Shown: positions 18,611-26,771, numbered from the stretch's first letter. The stretch: DNA of 43,490 nucleotides from an uncultured Prevotellaceae bacterium (GCA_902776545.1 CACYQO010000020.1:1-43490), one strand, 5' to 3'. Numbers and translations: made by a program. The notes: generated from the sequence alone by a model not told the origin.

Positions 18611-19546
18611 ATGGAAACGCTTTTTTTTGACATAGCAAGAATGGATAGGGTTTCATTTTTTTCTTTGCCCGAGAAGGATGGAAAAAGATGGAGCTATTCT
18701 TCTGTGTATTTTCTACGTGACTTAAAAGATATTTTTCTTCTGTATGCTCAAAATGAAAGTTTACATACTATATCGGACTTGTATAATATTTGTAGATTAA
18801 ACGGAATTGAATCTGAAAATAAAAAAGATTGGACTCCTCGCAATCTATTAGAATTAGTTAATGCGTTAAAAAACTTTGAATTATTAGACAAAAAAACAAA
18901 TAGGCCTGTCAATCCGGACATTTTCCAGTCTGGAATTAATGAGCCCTTAACAGAGCATGATCAAGAAGTTTTTAAGGATATATATTTTTCCTATTTTCGA
19001 TTCAAAGAATTCCATGCTCTATTCGAAACACAGGGCGAGCAGCCTGCTTTACTTTTTGCTTACATGGAAGATTCTCGTTTCTTTAATCGTTTTATCCGTT
19101 TAGACATCAATAAGATATATTGTATAGAGACCGTCAGAAATGACGTTATGCGCTTTTGGGATGTATACACAAAATGGGGAACATCACTGGGTGTCTTGAA
19201 CAAATGTTCATTGGCTGGACTTGGGGTAGAAACAATAGATGAAGAAATGAAGAATGCTTATGTACTTAATCTGTCAGTTGATATTCCTAGTGACTTTTCT
19301 GTCTTAGGCTTTATGGAACAAGAAATAGGGGAGAATTATGTGTATATTCCTACTCTCGAATGGAAACTGATAAGTCATTTTGGCTATGCAATAGACAGCA
19401 TAAAAAAGAAGCTTGTGAATGAATGTGAAATGCGAAGTTCTGAGTATAGATTACAAAGAACATCAGCAATTCTTGTCGAAAGTAATGAACGAAATTTACT
19501 ACCAGAATTAAATAATTCCTATATGTCCCACATATTAAAAATGTAG
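18611..19546 (+). CDS. Unrecognised protein of the methyltransferase/ATPase/PIN cassette
   Basis: 311 residues; I do not recognise a family. No signal peptide or membrane segment is visible. Residues about 30-100 contain short helical stretches (FLRDLKDIFLLYAQ, TPRNLLELVNALKNFELL) that could form winged-helix-like DNA-binding units, with the second ending in a plausible wing (LDKKTNRPV). The remainder is mixed helix and strand with no catalytic motif. It sits between the methyltransferase and the AAA ATPase, 12 and 4 bases away, so it is almost certainly part of the same functional unit. An adaptor or recognition subunit is a guess from position only. Sampled codons are as A+T-rich as those of its neighbours. 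Confidence 0.6.
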   Translation: METLFFDIARMDRVSFFSLPEKDGKRWSYSSVYFLRDLKDIFLLYAQNESLHTISDLYNICRLNGIESENKKDWTPRNLLELVNALKNFELLDKKTNRPVNPDIFQSGINEPLTEHDQEVFKDIYFSYFRFKEFHALFETQGEQPALLFAYMEDSRFFNRFIRLDINKIYCIETVRNDVMRFWDVYTKWGTSLGVLNKCSLAGLGVETIDEEMKNAYVLNLSVDIPSDFSVLGFMEQEIGENYVYIPTLEWKLISHFGYAIDSIKKKLVNECEMRSSEYRLQRTSAILVESNERNLLPELNNSYMSHILKM

Positions 19547-19550
19547 AAGT

Positions 19551-20927
19551 ATGAATAATATTGATATCATTAACCGAATAAAAACGGTCGAGAATATTGA
19601 AGGGAATTTAAGAGATAAGTTTGATCTCTCTTTGAATCCATTTCCTAAGTCAGGCATAGCTAATATTATAGACTCAGATGATGTTACAGGCTTATTAGTT
19701 CCTGCATATGAAGAAACTACCCAGAAAATTATTGAATATATGCAAGATGCTCTCTCTATGAGTGGTGTCGTGAGAGATGATAAGTATTTGAGTTTAATAA
19801 TCCGTGGAGATTATGGAACTGGGAAAACTCAAACACTAATGTATATAAAGTATCTTTTTGGTAAATTAAGGAATAACAAGTTTAAGCCATACGTTGTATA
19901 TATAGATAATCCTGGTGTTCGATTGTCTGAGTTAATTGGTAATATACTGTCTCAAATTGGAATTGAAAATTTCAGGCGTTACTTATGGGATATGTTTATC
20001 AATTATTTAGAGGAAAAAGAAAACAAAGATGCAGAAGATAATCGTAAAACCATCTTCTTAAGAGAAATAAAAGCAATAAAAGGGAAGCGTGTGGTAGGAC
20101 TATTCGATGAACAAATGCAACAACAAGAAGACTTAACTTGGGAAAAAGTAAGTATAAGTTATAAGTATTTACTTGATAGTTTCCTTAATGGAATAAAATC
20201 AACAGATCAGAGGACGGTAGTATCGTTATTTAAAAACTATTTGTTAAAATGTTTTGTGTCAAAGTACGAATTATCAACTATTGCCGAATATTTCTATGAT
20301 ATAGTCACAGATAATATAAGTGTATCAAAGTCATGGGATCAGTTAATAACGGGTAATGTTAAAAATATAGACAAGAGAGAATTCCATTTATTGCATGCAA
20401 TAGTTGAAATTGCGAAAAAGTACCTTGATGCAACAGATTTTATCATTCTTGTTGATGAATTCGAAGAAATTGCAATCGGAAGGCTAAAAGATGCGGATGT
20501 CGATAACTATTTGCGTAATTTGCGTACATTAATAGATAAGGATAAAAACTGGTGTTCTGTGTTTGCTATGAATGGTGCGGCATATAAAAAGATAGAAATA
20601 ATATCTCCACCATTAGCAAGTAGGATAGGCGACAGGAAAATAGATCTTAAGCCTTTAACAAAAGATGCATTATCACGAATCGTTGCCAATTACTTAGCAT
20701 TAGCAAGAATTGATGGAAGTGCTTTCACACCATTATATCCCTTTTCAGATGATTCTTTGTTTACATTATTAAATGTTAAAGATATGTCATTACAGGGGTC
20801 ACCTCGTTTCCTTCTGAAAACTTGTTATTTGTTGTTGCAGAGGGCTGCAGAAAACTTGGAAAGAGGACAGTGGATTACAGAGCAATTTGTAAGAGATAAT
20901 GTTAGAGAACAAATAAAAGCATCATAA
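19551..20927 (+). CDS. AAA/P-loop ATPase (Orc1/Cdc6- or BREX-like) of the cassette
   Basis: 458 residues. Walker A GDYGTGKT is at 86-93 and Walker B FIILVDEFEEI at 297-307. The N-terminal LNPFPKSGIANI is a lead-in seen in ATPases of the Orc1/Cdc6- and BREX-ATPase-like groups. The C-terminal third has PPLASRIGDRKIDL, with a sensor-type arginine, and a helical lid. Between the two Walker motifs lies a large insert of about 190 residues, longer than in simple AAA modules. It probably loads on or moves along DNA, or acts as the switch of the system. It is flanked at four and five bases by the unrecognised protein and a PIN nuclease. The 60 bases from 19981 contain 16 G or C. Confidence 0.7.
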   Translation: MNNIDIINRIKTVENIEGNLRDKFDLSLNPFPKSGIANIIDSDDVTGLLVPAYEETTQKIIEYMQDALSMSGVVRDDKYLSLIIRGDYGTGKTQTLMYIKYLFGKLRNNKFKPYVVYIDNPGVRLSELIGNILSQIGIENFRRYLWDMFINYLEEKENKDAEDNRKTIFLREIKAIKGKRVVGLFDEQMQQQEDLTWEKVSISYKYLLDSFLNGIKSTDQRTVVSLFKNYLLKCFVSKYELSTIAEYFYDIVTDNISVSKSWDQLITGNVKNIDKREFHLLHAIVEIAKKYLDATDFIILVDEFEEIAIGRLKDADVDNYLRNLRTLIDKDKNWCSVFAMNGAAYKKIEIISPPLASRIGDRKIDLKPLTKDALSRIVANYLALARIDGSAFTPLYPFSDDSLFTLLNVKDMSLQGSPRFLLKTCYLLLQRAAENLERGQWITEQFVRDNVREQIKAS

Positions 20928-20932
20928 GAAAG

Positions 20933-21964
20933 ATGAAAGGATTTGTAGATGAACGATTCAAGATGAATATTTATCTTGATACAAACATCTTAGTGGATTA
21001 TGTAGAATCCACCAATGCCTTGTTGGTTGATAGTTTGAACTATTTAGCTCAGTGTCCTTTTGTAATATTACGTTCCTCGCATTATGTAGAATATGAGATG
21101 GCTGAGGTAAGAAAGAAACGGTTGTTTTTCCAGAAAGTTCGAGGGGAACTCCCTTCAAAAGGAGATTCTTTGAGTAATATGAGGCAGACATGGGAGTTGG
21201 ATGGACAGGAATACGAAGTTTTTAGAGATGATATTACAAAAATAGTTATTTCTGATTTCGAGCTTATAGAAGAAAATCTGGGAATTCGTTTTGATGATCA
21301 TGTATTGCATGAAAAATTAATACATCCTACTAGAGATATGTGCTTGGGTACAAAAATATCTCGAGAAGATAGTATGGTCATGATTTCTTGTATGTTTCCC
21401 AAAAAAGATGAGTTACTTGATTTCGGAGTACTATTTAGTAATGATAAACAATATTTAACAGCGATAGATGAAAATGCAGAAAAAGTTGCTGAGGTTTTTA
21501 AAAAGTATGGATTAACTTCCCCCTTATTATTGAATGCCAAGGAATTAAACAATGGTATTGAGGTCTTGAATATTGAGGAGAATAGTTCTAAATCCAAAGA
21601 TGAACTTATCCTTTTCTGGAGGCAACTCATCTTGAATTTGCTTATTGAAAAGCAACAACAATTTTTCTTGGGACATACGATTAAAATAGGAAAAAGTGAT
21701 AGAGCTTCTGATTTGATTTTTATAGATGTAGAAGATTCTAATAAAACACTAAATGATTCTGTCGGCCTTTATTTCGTCTTGAATGATTTGTCTGGAACGA
21801 TTGAAATAAGTAAAGATTTTGACTATTGGGATAATTATTCTGCAGTTGCTCTTCCCCACGTTAATAAAGAGGATACTACATATTCTTTTAAACCGTCGAA
21901 CCTACAAAATGCAATTTTAAGTAAATTGCAAGAAAAAGGAAATTTAGTGTTTTATTCGATGTAA
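20933..21964 (+). CDS. PIN-domain nuclease with a unique C-terminal extension
   Basis: 343 residues. Residues 11-180 carry the PIN pattern: MNIYLDTNILVDY (Asp16), an acidic helix around Glu53/Glu55, SREDSM (Asp146) and LFSNDKQYL (Asp171). These four acidic positions are those that bind metal in PIN ribonucleases. The C-terminal half has no recognised domain. Typical VapC toxins have about 130 residues, so this is not a plain toxin-antitoxin gene and no antitoxin precedes it. The start at 20933 is five bases after the ATPase stop; an ATG at 20963 begins exactly at the PIN fold and is an alternative. As the only evident nuclease in the cassette it is the likely effector, cutting RNA or DNA; the target is unknown. 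Confidence 0.7.
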   Translation: MKGFVDERFKMNIYLDTNILVDYVESTNALLVDSLNYLAQCPFVILRSSHYVEYEMAEVRKKRLFFQKVRGELPSKGDSLSNMRQTWELDGQEYEVFRDDITKIVISDFELIEENLGIRFDDHVLHEKLIHPTRDMCLGTKISREDSMVMISCMFPKKDELLDFGVLFSNDKQYLTAIDENAEKVAEVFKKYGLTSPLLLNAKELNNGIEVLNIEENSSKSKDELILFWRQLILNLLIEKQQQFFLGHTIKIGKSDRASDLIFIDVEDSNKTLNDSVGLYFVLNDLSGTIEISKDFDYWDNYSAVALPHVNKEDTTYSFKPSNLQNAILSKLQEKGNLVFYSM

Positions 21965-21975
21965 GAAGATAAAAG

Positions 21976-22098
21976 ATGAGTGGACAAAAGAACTGATTAC
22001 GATAATGCCGATACTCTTTTGAACAATTCTCGACTACGAAACCGATTGTTATACTTGGTGAACCGAAAATAGGACGTTTCTTTTATTATGAGGAATAA
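21976..22098 (+). pseudogene. Decayed N-terminal fragment of a STAND/NACHT-type NTPase
   Basis: An ATG at 21976 begins MSGQK and stops at once. Reading frame +2 from 21990 gives ELITIMPILF. The original frame resumes at 22018 with FEQFSTTKPIVILGEPKIGR before a stop at 22096-22098. Spliced across two frame changes this resembles the lead-in and phosphate-binding loop of NACHT-like NTPases (ILGEPGxGK), with the key lysine replaced. No further NTPase sequence follows. Short, so confidence is low. Confidence 0.35.
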
Positions 22099-22393
22099 AC
22101 AGGTCAAATACATTAGGATGGATGTTTCTTATTACGGGATGTATTTTCCTAATATAAAATACTATCCAGCAAAAGAGGAGAATCTGGATTCTTTTTCTAT
22201 AAGAACAGAGGATGGATGTTGGTTTGGTCTTGACTTGAACCAGCAAATACCTATAAATGTACATTTGTTCTTTTTTGATGGACAATGGAATACAAATTGT
22301 GAGTATTGCGAACGTAATGCAGATGGAGAATGGAACCATTATTATGATTCCCATATCTATTGCAAGAATATCAAGGTAAAATATATACATTGA
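22088..22393 (+). CDS. Small orphan protein upstream of the McrB-like gene
   Basis: 101 residues, not recognised. It is rich in Tyr, Asn and Trp (VSYYGMYFPNIKYYP, WFGLDLNQQIP, HLFFFDGQWN), with two cysteines in NCEYCERN and one in IYCKN, giving a compact beta-rich or zinc-binding look. It ends two bases before the ATG of the McrB-like GTPase at 22396, suggesting translational coupling. Its composition matches the A+T-rich cassette upstream. An accessory subunit or a remnant of a larger N-terminal domain are both possible. Its start overlaps the end of the NTPase remnant. Confidence 0.45.
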   Translation: MRNKQVKYIRMDVSYYGMYFPNIKYYPAKEENLDSFSIRTEDGCWFGLDLNQQIPINVHLFFFDGQWNTNCEYCERNADGEWNHYYDSHIYCKNIKVKYIH

Positions 22394-22395
22394 AT

Positions 22396-23718
22396 ATGAA
22401 CACAGAGAATAAACTTCGAATAGGTGATGTTTCTGACAATGGCCAGATAACTATAATTGATGAGGATAGATTATGCTATCTTGTAAAGTCGGAAAACCGT
22501 GGTTCGGTAGGGTTACGAACAATATCTAAAGCCTTGCTTGCTGAATATGTCCATTATTTTGCAGAATATCCAGGTTCTAATGCTAATAAAGCCAGAGAAG
22601 ATTTATGCGGTAAAACAGAAATAGACAGGTTTGAATATGGCTATACTTCTACATTGGCTGTGATGGCAAAAATGGTGTTGAACTATGCTAATGTTTTGCA
22701 TGTCTCAACAGAGAATGCTGGTATCATTAAAAATAAAGAACAGATATACCAGCAAATTTTCTATGGTGCACCAGGCACAGGAAAGTCAAATACGATAAAG
22801 AAGTTGGTAGATGAACAGAATAAGATATGTCATCGTACAACCTTTCATCCCGATAGTGACTACTCAACATTTGTGGGCGCATATAAGCCGACTATGAAAG
22901 AAAGCCGTATCACAAAGGATGGAGTGACGACAAAGGAAGAAAAGATTATTTATACATTCTGCCCTCAGGCATTCACCAATGCTTACGTAGAGGCATGGAA
23001 AACAGAAGAGGAAGTTTTTCTGGTTATTGAGGAAATCAATCGTGGTAACTGCGCTCAGATATTTGGTGACTTGTTCCAACTGCTTGACAGGAAGAATGGC
23101 GTGTCGGAATATCCTGTTGAGGCTGATACTGACTTGCAGAGTTATTTACAGAAAGCATTGGCAGATACGACTCGAACGGATATTTCAGAAGATGTAAAGT
23201 CTGGAAAGAAACTGATATTGCCCTCGAACCTCTATATCTGGGCAACGATGAACACCAGCGACCAATCGCTGTTCCCCATTGACTCTGCTTTCAAGCGTCG
23301 TTGGGAGTGGAAATACATCAAGATTAAGAATCATCCTGAAGAGAACTATCAGATTAAGATTGGTGAAGAACAAAAGGACTGGTGGGAGTTTATCAAGAAA
23401 ATCAATGAGATTATTGCCTCCATGACTTCGAGTGCCGACAAGCAGCTGGGGTATTTTTTCTGTTGCGCCAAGGATGGGGTGATTGACGAAGAGACGTTTG
23501 TATCGAAAGTTATCTTCTATCTATGGAACGATGTTTTTAAGGACTATGGCTTTGAGGATGCATCGCTGTTCCGCTACATAGACAAAGAGGGAGCGGAACA
23601 AGATTTGACTTTCCCCGACTTCTACGATGAGGACGGTGAGAAAGTGAACACAGAACGATTGGCCGACTTCGTGAAGAAAGTGATGATCTGGAAGAGAACG
23701 AATGCTGAACAAGACTGA
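22396..23718 (+). CDS. McrB-like GTPase/AAA subunit of a LlaJI-type restriction system
   Basis: 440 residues from the ATG at 22396, which follows the previous stop by two bases; an in-frame ATG at 22360 is less likely because it lies inside that gene. Walker A GAPGTGKS is at 124-131, Walker B FLVIEEINRGN at 208-218 and the McrB-specific MNTSDQS at 285-291, followed by an RRWEW arginine-finger region. The N-terminal 110 residues are a separate domain that in this family reads the DNA target. It acts with the next gene, which overlaps by one base (TGATG). Together they resemble McrB/McrC or the LlaJI R1/R2 subunits, which translocate and cut DNA. G+C rises here compared with the upstream cassette. 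Confidence 0.85.
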   Translation: MNTENKLRIGDVSDNGQITIIDEDRLCYLVKSENRGSVGLRTISKALLAEYVHYFAEYPGSNANKAREDLCGKTEIDRFEYGYTSTLAVMAKMVLNYANVLHVSTENAGIIKNKEQIYQQIFYGAPGTGKSNTIKKLVDEQNKICHRTTFHPDSDYSTFVGAYKPTMKESRITKDGVTTKEEKIIYTFCPQAFTNAYVEAWKTEEEVFLVIEEINRGNCAQIFGDLFQLLDRKNGVSEYPVEADTDLQSYLQKALADTTRTDISEDVKSGKKLILPSNLYIWATMNTSDQSLFPIDSAFKRRWEWKYIKIKNHPEENYQIKIGEEQKDWWEFIKKINEIIASMTSSADKQLGYFFCCAKDGVIDEETFVSKVIFYLWNDVFKDYGFEDASLFRYIDKEGAEQDLTFPDFYDEDGEKVNTERLADFVKKVMIWKRTNAEQD

Positions 23719-26063
23719 TGTATATCCTGTTTGAAGAACACCAGTATGAGAGCCGGAAGGTTGAGAAGATTCTGAAGGACATTTATGTCTTGCAGGATGT
23801 CAATAAGAAGGTGAGCGTGCAGTACGTGGGGTATTTCTATAATCCGCATCTGCATGACTGTGTGTTCATCCTGCCGAAGGTGTTGCTGACAGAGCAGGAA
23901 ACATTAGTCGGTATGGAACTACCGACAGGTGAGCAGGTAACTCCAGAACAGGTGTTGACACCAGAGGGACAGAAGAAGTTAAGCAAGGAGTACCGTAAGT
24001 TTATCTATGAATTCTCCGTGTGGATTTACCGGGTTCTGAGTGTCTTCTATAAAGCTAATCCTGATAGTAAGGCCATCCTCTACAAACATCTGCCGCAGGC
24101 TGGCAGGGGAAGACGCCATCGGGCAGAGACCTATTTGGATATCGTGCTGTCACTTATCTCGTTCAATCAAGAGAACAAGGACTTTGTACTGTTCACCATC
24201 AAGAACCTACACAGGGGAAACAACAAGATAAATTGGACTCGGACCATCAGCCACTCACAGGCATTCGTACAGGATGATGACGTGGTCTATCTGAATCCAG
24301 TCAACAAAAAGCGCATCATCAACTACGAAGAAGAGTTGTTCGTTATCTTCTACAGCATTTTGAACTATCTGAATAATGAATATGGTTTCCATGCACCTAT
24401 TAATATTCAGTATGACCTGATAACGGGCAAGCAATTCAAGCAGTATCAACGTGGCATGGGTAAGACGAGGCTCATGCAAATCAAGTACAAGTACTTTTCT
24501 GACAAAGCCCTCCAGCTTTGGGACTTGTGCTATGCGTTCTTTGAAAACTCGTATCGTATCGCCATCAATACCCATGCCCAGGAGTATATCCTGGCAAAGA
24601 GCTTTAACGTGGTGTTTGAGGCTATGATTGATGAATTGATAGGTACGCCTCACAATAGGATTCCCAAAGGACTGGCAGACCAAGACGACGGCAAGCGGGT
24701 GGATCACATGTATACTGACTTGGCATTGACATCGGCTGATGCCCAAAAGAGAAGAGAGGTATATTATATAGGTGATAGCAAGTACTATAAGAGCGGGCAT
24801 CCGTTGACCTCTGAATCTATCTACAAGCAATATACCTATGCCCGGAATGTAATTCAGTGGAACGTCAATCTGTTTGCAGCGGACGATTCTCGGTTTGACG
24901 AGAAAGAGAAGGCGCAAAGGAAGGCAGATAAAATAATCTTCAACGACATTCACTTGCAAGACAATTCGCTGACAGAGGGATACGATGTGATTCCCAATTT
25001 CTTTATCAGTGCTTTTGTCAACAAAGAACGTCGGTATAACGATGGAGAGAACAACATACGCAAGCATAAGAAGAACGGAGAGCATTGTACAAAGGTTTCT
25101 TATCAATTTCCTGACAGACTCTTTGACAGAGATACACTTTTCCTCTCTCAGTATGACGTCAACTTCCTTTATGTTCTCTTTCTTTATGGTCGCAATAAGG
25201 CAAACGAGAAAGCACAGTGGAAACAGCATGTTCGGAAGATATTCCGTGACGAGATACGTGCAGTGATAGAGAATGAGTTCAGAATCTATGCCATGCGTGC
25301 CCGCTTGGGTGTAGATGGTGGCCTATATCTGCAACAACACTTCTATGAACTGAATGGCCGGGTGTTCCAACCATACGGTGAAAACCGGGAGATGTTTTTC
25401 GCTTACGCACGCCCTCTGAAGAACTTGGAAAGCACACAGCAGCAATATGATGACCTGTCGAAATACTTTGTCATTGCGGAATGTGGCATGGGCAAAGACC
25501 CTCAAGAAGAACTGAAGTCGAAGATCAATGCCGAAATGAACAAGGAAGTGATTACTCCTCAATGGCTGACGTTACACTATCTGGAGAAAGAACCGAATGG
25601 CGGAATCATGTTGGGCTACTACAGGTCAGAGGAACACTTGAAGTGGATAATGGGCAACAATGACAAAGGAAGCCTGGTGTATAACGTGCGACTGAAACAA
25701 AAGGGAGAAGAACCACGTGAAGGTGCTCACTCGGCTGACTTCTATAAAAAGAAAGGGGTACAGTTTGTTATTCTTTATACAGATGGCGTAGAGGAAACAG
25801 GAGAGTATCATGTGTTTCATGTAAAGGATACAGCAAGCAAGGTAACAGAGGAACGTATGAAAGGCACATGGTATCCATTTGAAGTAAAAGGACCTCATTT
25901 CTTCTTCCGCTTCGACGAGGAAATAACTTTGGGGAAATTGAATTTAGTAGAGTTGCTCAATACTCTTAAAACCAAGCACCTAACAGAAAATGGTACTTTT
26001 GCCCCAGGCGAACCACTCTTTGCAACAGCCAAAGAAGTCTTGAACTATCGAACTGGATTCTGA
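23718..26063 (+). CDS. LlaJI/McrC-like PD-(D/E)xK restriction nuclease
   Basis: 781 residues. The nuclease core lies at about 295-380: Glu301 in a helix, Asp329 in KRVDHMYTD, and IGDSKYYK at 351-358 with Asp353 and Lys355, which fits PD-(D/E)xK. The N-terminal 290 residues match the layout of the LlaJI/McrC-type subunits that dock on the McrB-like ring. The C-terminal 400 residues are less familiar and may hold DNA-binding parts; they make the protein longer than E. coli McrC (about 350 residues). It overlaps the GTPase gene by one base, so expression is coupled. No C5 methyltransferase, which classical LlaJI loci carry, is present here. This suggests a modification-dependent (type IV) cutter or one protected by another enzyme. 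Confidence 0.75.
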   Translation: MYILFEEHQYESRKVEKILKDIYVLQDVNKKVSVQYVGYFYNPHLHDCVFILPKVLLTEQETLVGMELPTGEQVTPEQVLTPEGQKKLSKEYRKFIYEFSVWIYRVLSVFYKANPDSKAILYKHLPQAGRGRRHRAETYLDIVLSLISFNQENKDFVLFTIKNLHRGNNKINWTRTISHSQAFVQDDDVVYLNPVNKKRIINYEEELFVIFYSILNYLNNEYGFHAPINIQYDLITGKQFKQYQRGMGKTRLMQIKYKYFSDKALQLWDLCYAFFENSYRIAINTHAQEYILAKSFNVVFEAMIDELIGTPHNRIPKGLADQDDGKRVDHMYTDLALTSADAQKRREVYYIGDSKYYKSGHPLTSESIYKQYTYARNVIQWNVNLFAADDSRFDEKEKAQRKADKIIFNDIHLQDNSLTEGYDVIPNFFISAFVNKERRYNDGENNIRKHKKNGEHCTKVSYQFPDRLFDRDTLFLSQYDVNFLYVLFLYGRNKANEKAQWKQHVRKIFRDEIRAVIENEFRIYAMRARLGVDGGLYLQQHFYELNGRVFQPYGENREMFFAYARPLKNLESTQQQYDDLSKYFVIAECGMGKDPQEELKSKINAEMNKEVITPQWLTLHYLEKEPNGGIMLGYYRSEEHLKWIMGNNDKGSLVYNVRLKQKGEEPREGAHSADFYKKKGVQFVILYTDGVEETGEYHVFHVKDTASKVTEERMKGTWYPFEVKGPHFFFRFDEEITLGKLNLVELLNTLKTKHLTENGTFAPGEPLFATAKEVLNYRTGF

Positions 26064-26465
26064 AAATAAAAAATGTGAAAGAGTTTGGCGAAGGTTTTGA
26101 CCGTATCTGTCGTGAACAGGAGGCTAATGGTGCAAATGTCCCATCCTTCCGTACTGATGAGTTCATCCTGAAGATTACAGTGCCAAAAGTAACTGAAAAG
26201 GTGAATGTAAATGATGAAAGGGTGAATGTAAACGTCACAGAAAGCATTAATGCCACAGAAAACGTCACAGAAAACGTCACAGAAAACGTCACAGAAAATT
26301 ATCGACTTGATAAAGGAGGATCCTTATATTTCAACCTCCAAAATGGCTGAAATAATAGGTGTAGACAGGAGAAACATTGCAAGAAACATCAAGAAGCTAC
26401 AAAAACAAAGTGTTGTACGTCGTGTCGGTCCCGACAAAGGCGGATTCTGGGAGATTATAGTATAA
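26064..26465 (+). pseudogene. 5'-truncated, frameshifted AlbA_2-type DNA-binding regulator
   Basis: From about 26069 the frame reads KNVKEFGEGFDRICREQEANG, typical of the C-terminal half of AlbA_2/RecG-like regulators, but nothing upstream matches the missing N-terminal ATP-binding half. In this frame it runs into stops at 26348-26350. The natural continuation, a winged helix (IIDLIKEDPYIS...IIGVDRRNIARNIKKL...RVGPDKGGFWEI), is in another frame ending at 26465. The shift lies in or just after the 12-base repeat at 26255-26298. It follows the restriction nuclease directly and looks like leftover material at an island edge. Confidence 0.65.
26255..26298 (+). repeat. 12-base tandem repeat in the regulator remnant
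   Basis: ACAGAAAACGTC occurs three times (26255-26266, 26267-26278, 26279-26290) and partially at 26291-26298. In one frame it codes for TENV, in another for QKTS. As a 12-base unit it keeps frame, so copy-number change alone cannot cause the frameshift seen nearby. Confidence 0.85.
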
Positions 26466-26521
26466 ATGGAGTATTGAGCAGATGCCGGCTTGTGGAACTC
26501 ACAGACCTTCTATAGAAAAAC

Positions 26522-26564
26522 AAAATCTCGCAAGTGCTTTGATTACAGCTTCTTGCGAGATTTT
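26522..26564 (-). terminator. Terminator downstream of tRNA-Leu
   Basis: Perfect 13-base-pair stem between 26522-26534 and 26552-26564 with a 17-base loop. On the minus strand it ends in a T-rich stretch (TTTTGTTTTTC) 14 bases past the tRNA 3' end. It could also end plus-strand transcription from the island. Confidence 0.8.
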
Positions 26565-26577
26565 AATGTTTTAGATG

Positions 26578-26659
26578 TACCCAGACCCGGGGTCGAACCG
26601 GGATGGGTTGCCCCACTGGTGTTTGAGACCAGCGCGTCTACCGATTCCGCCATCTGGGC
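26578..26659 (-). tRNA. tRNA-Leu (anticodon CAA)
   Basis: Read on the minus strand: the acceptor arm GCCCAGA pairs with TCTGGGT (a G-T pair at 1-72). The anticodon stem CTGGT/ACCAG encloses the loop CTCAAAC, which gives anticodon CAA for UUG. A long variable arm (GGGGCAACCC) marks it as leucine-type, and the T-arm contains GGTTCGACCCC. CCA is not encoded. Its 3' end points toward the defence island. Confidence 0.95.
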
Positions 26660-26671
26660 TAAATGTGGGTG

Positions 26672-26703
26672 CAAAGATACATGTTTTTTCTGAATCGTAC
26701 AAA
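26672..26703 (-). promoter_or_regulatory. Promoter of tRNA-Leu
   Basis: On the minus strand TTTG (26703-26700), 20 bases, then TATCTTTG (26679-26672), a complete match to the Bacteroidetes consensus, ending 12 bases before the tRNA 5' end. Confidence 0.8.
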
Positions 26704-26771
26704 TTTTAGACGGAAAAAAGTTTTTTTCTTCTTTAATGGATAACTTTACTGAATAAAATGTAATAAAACAG

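Noticed and set aside
26578-26659. Attachment-site duplication of the tRNA-Leu 3' end
   Set aside because: I saw no copy of the tRNA 3' segment near the other end of the island (15000-15600), so integration at this tRNA remains unproven.
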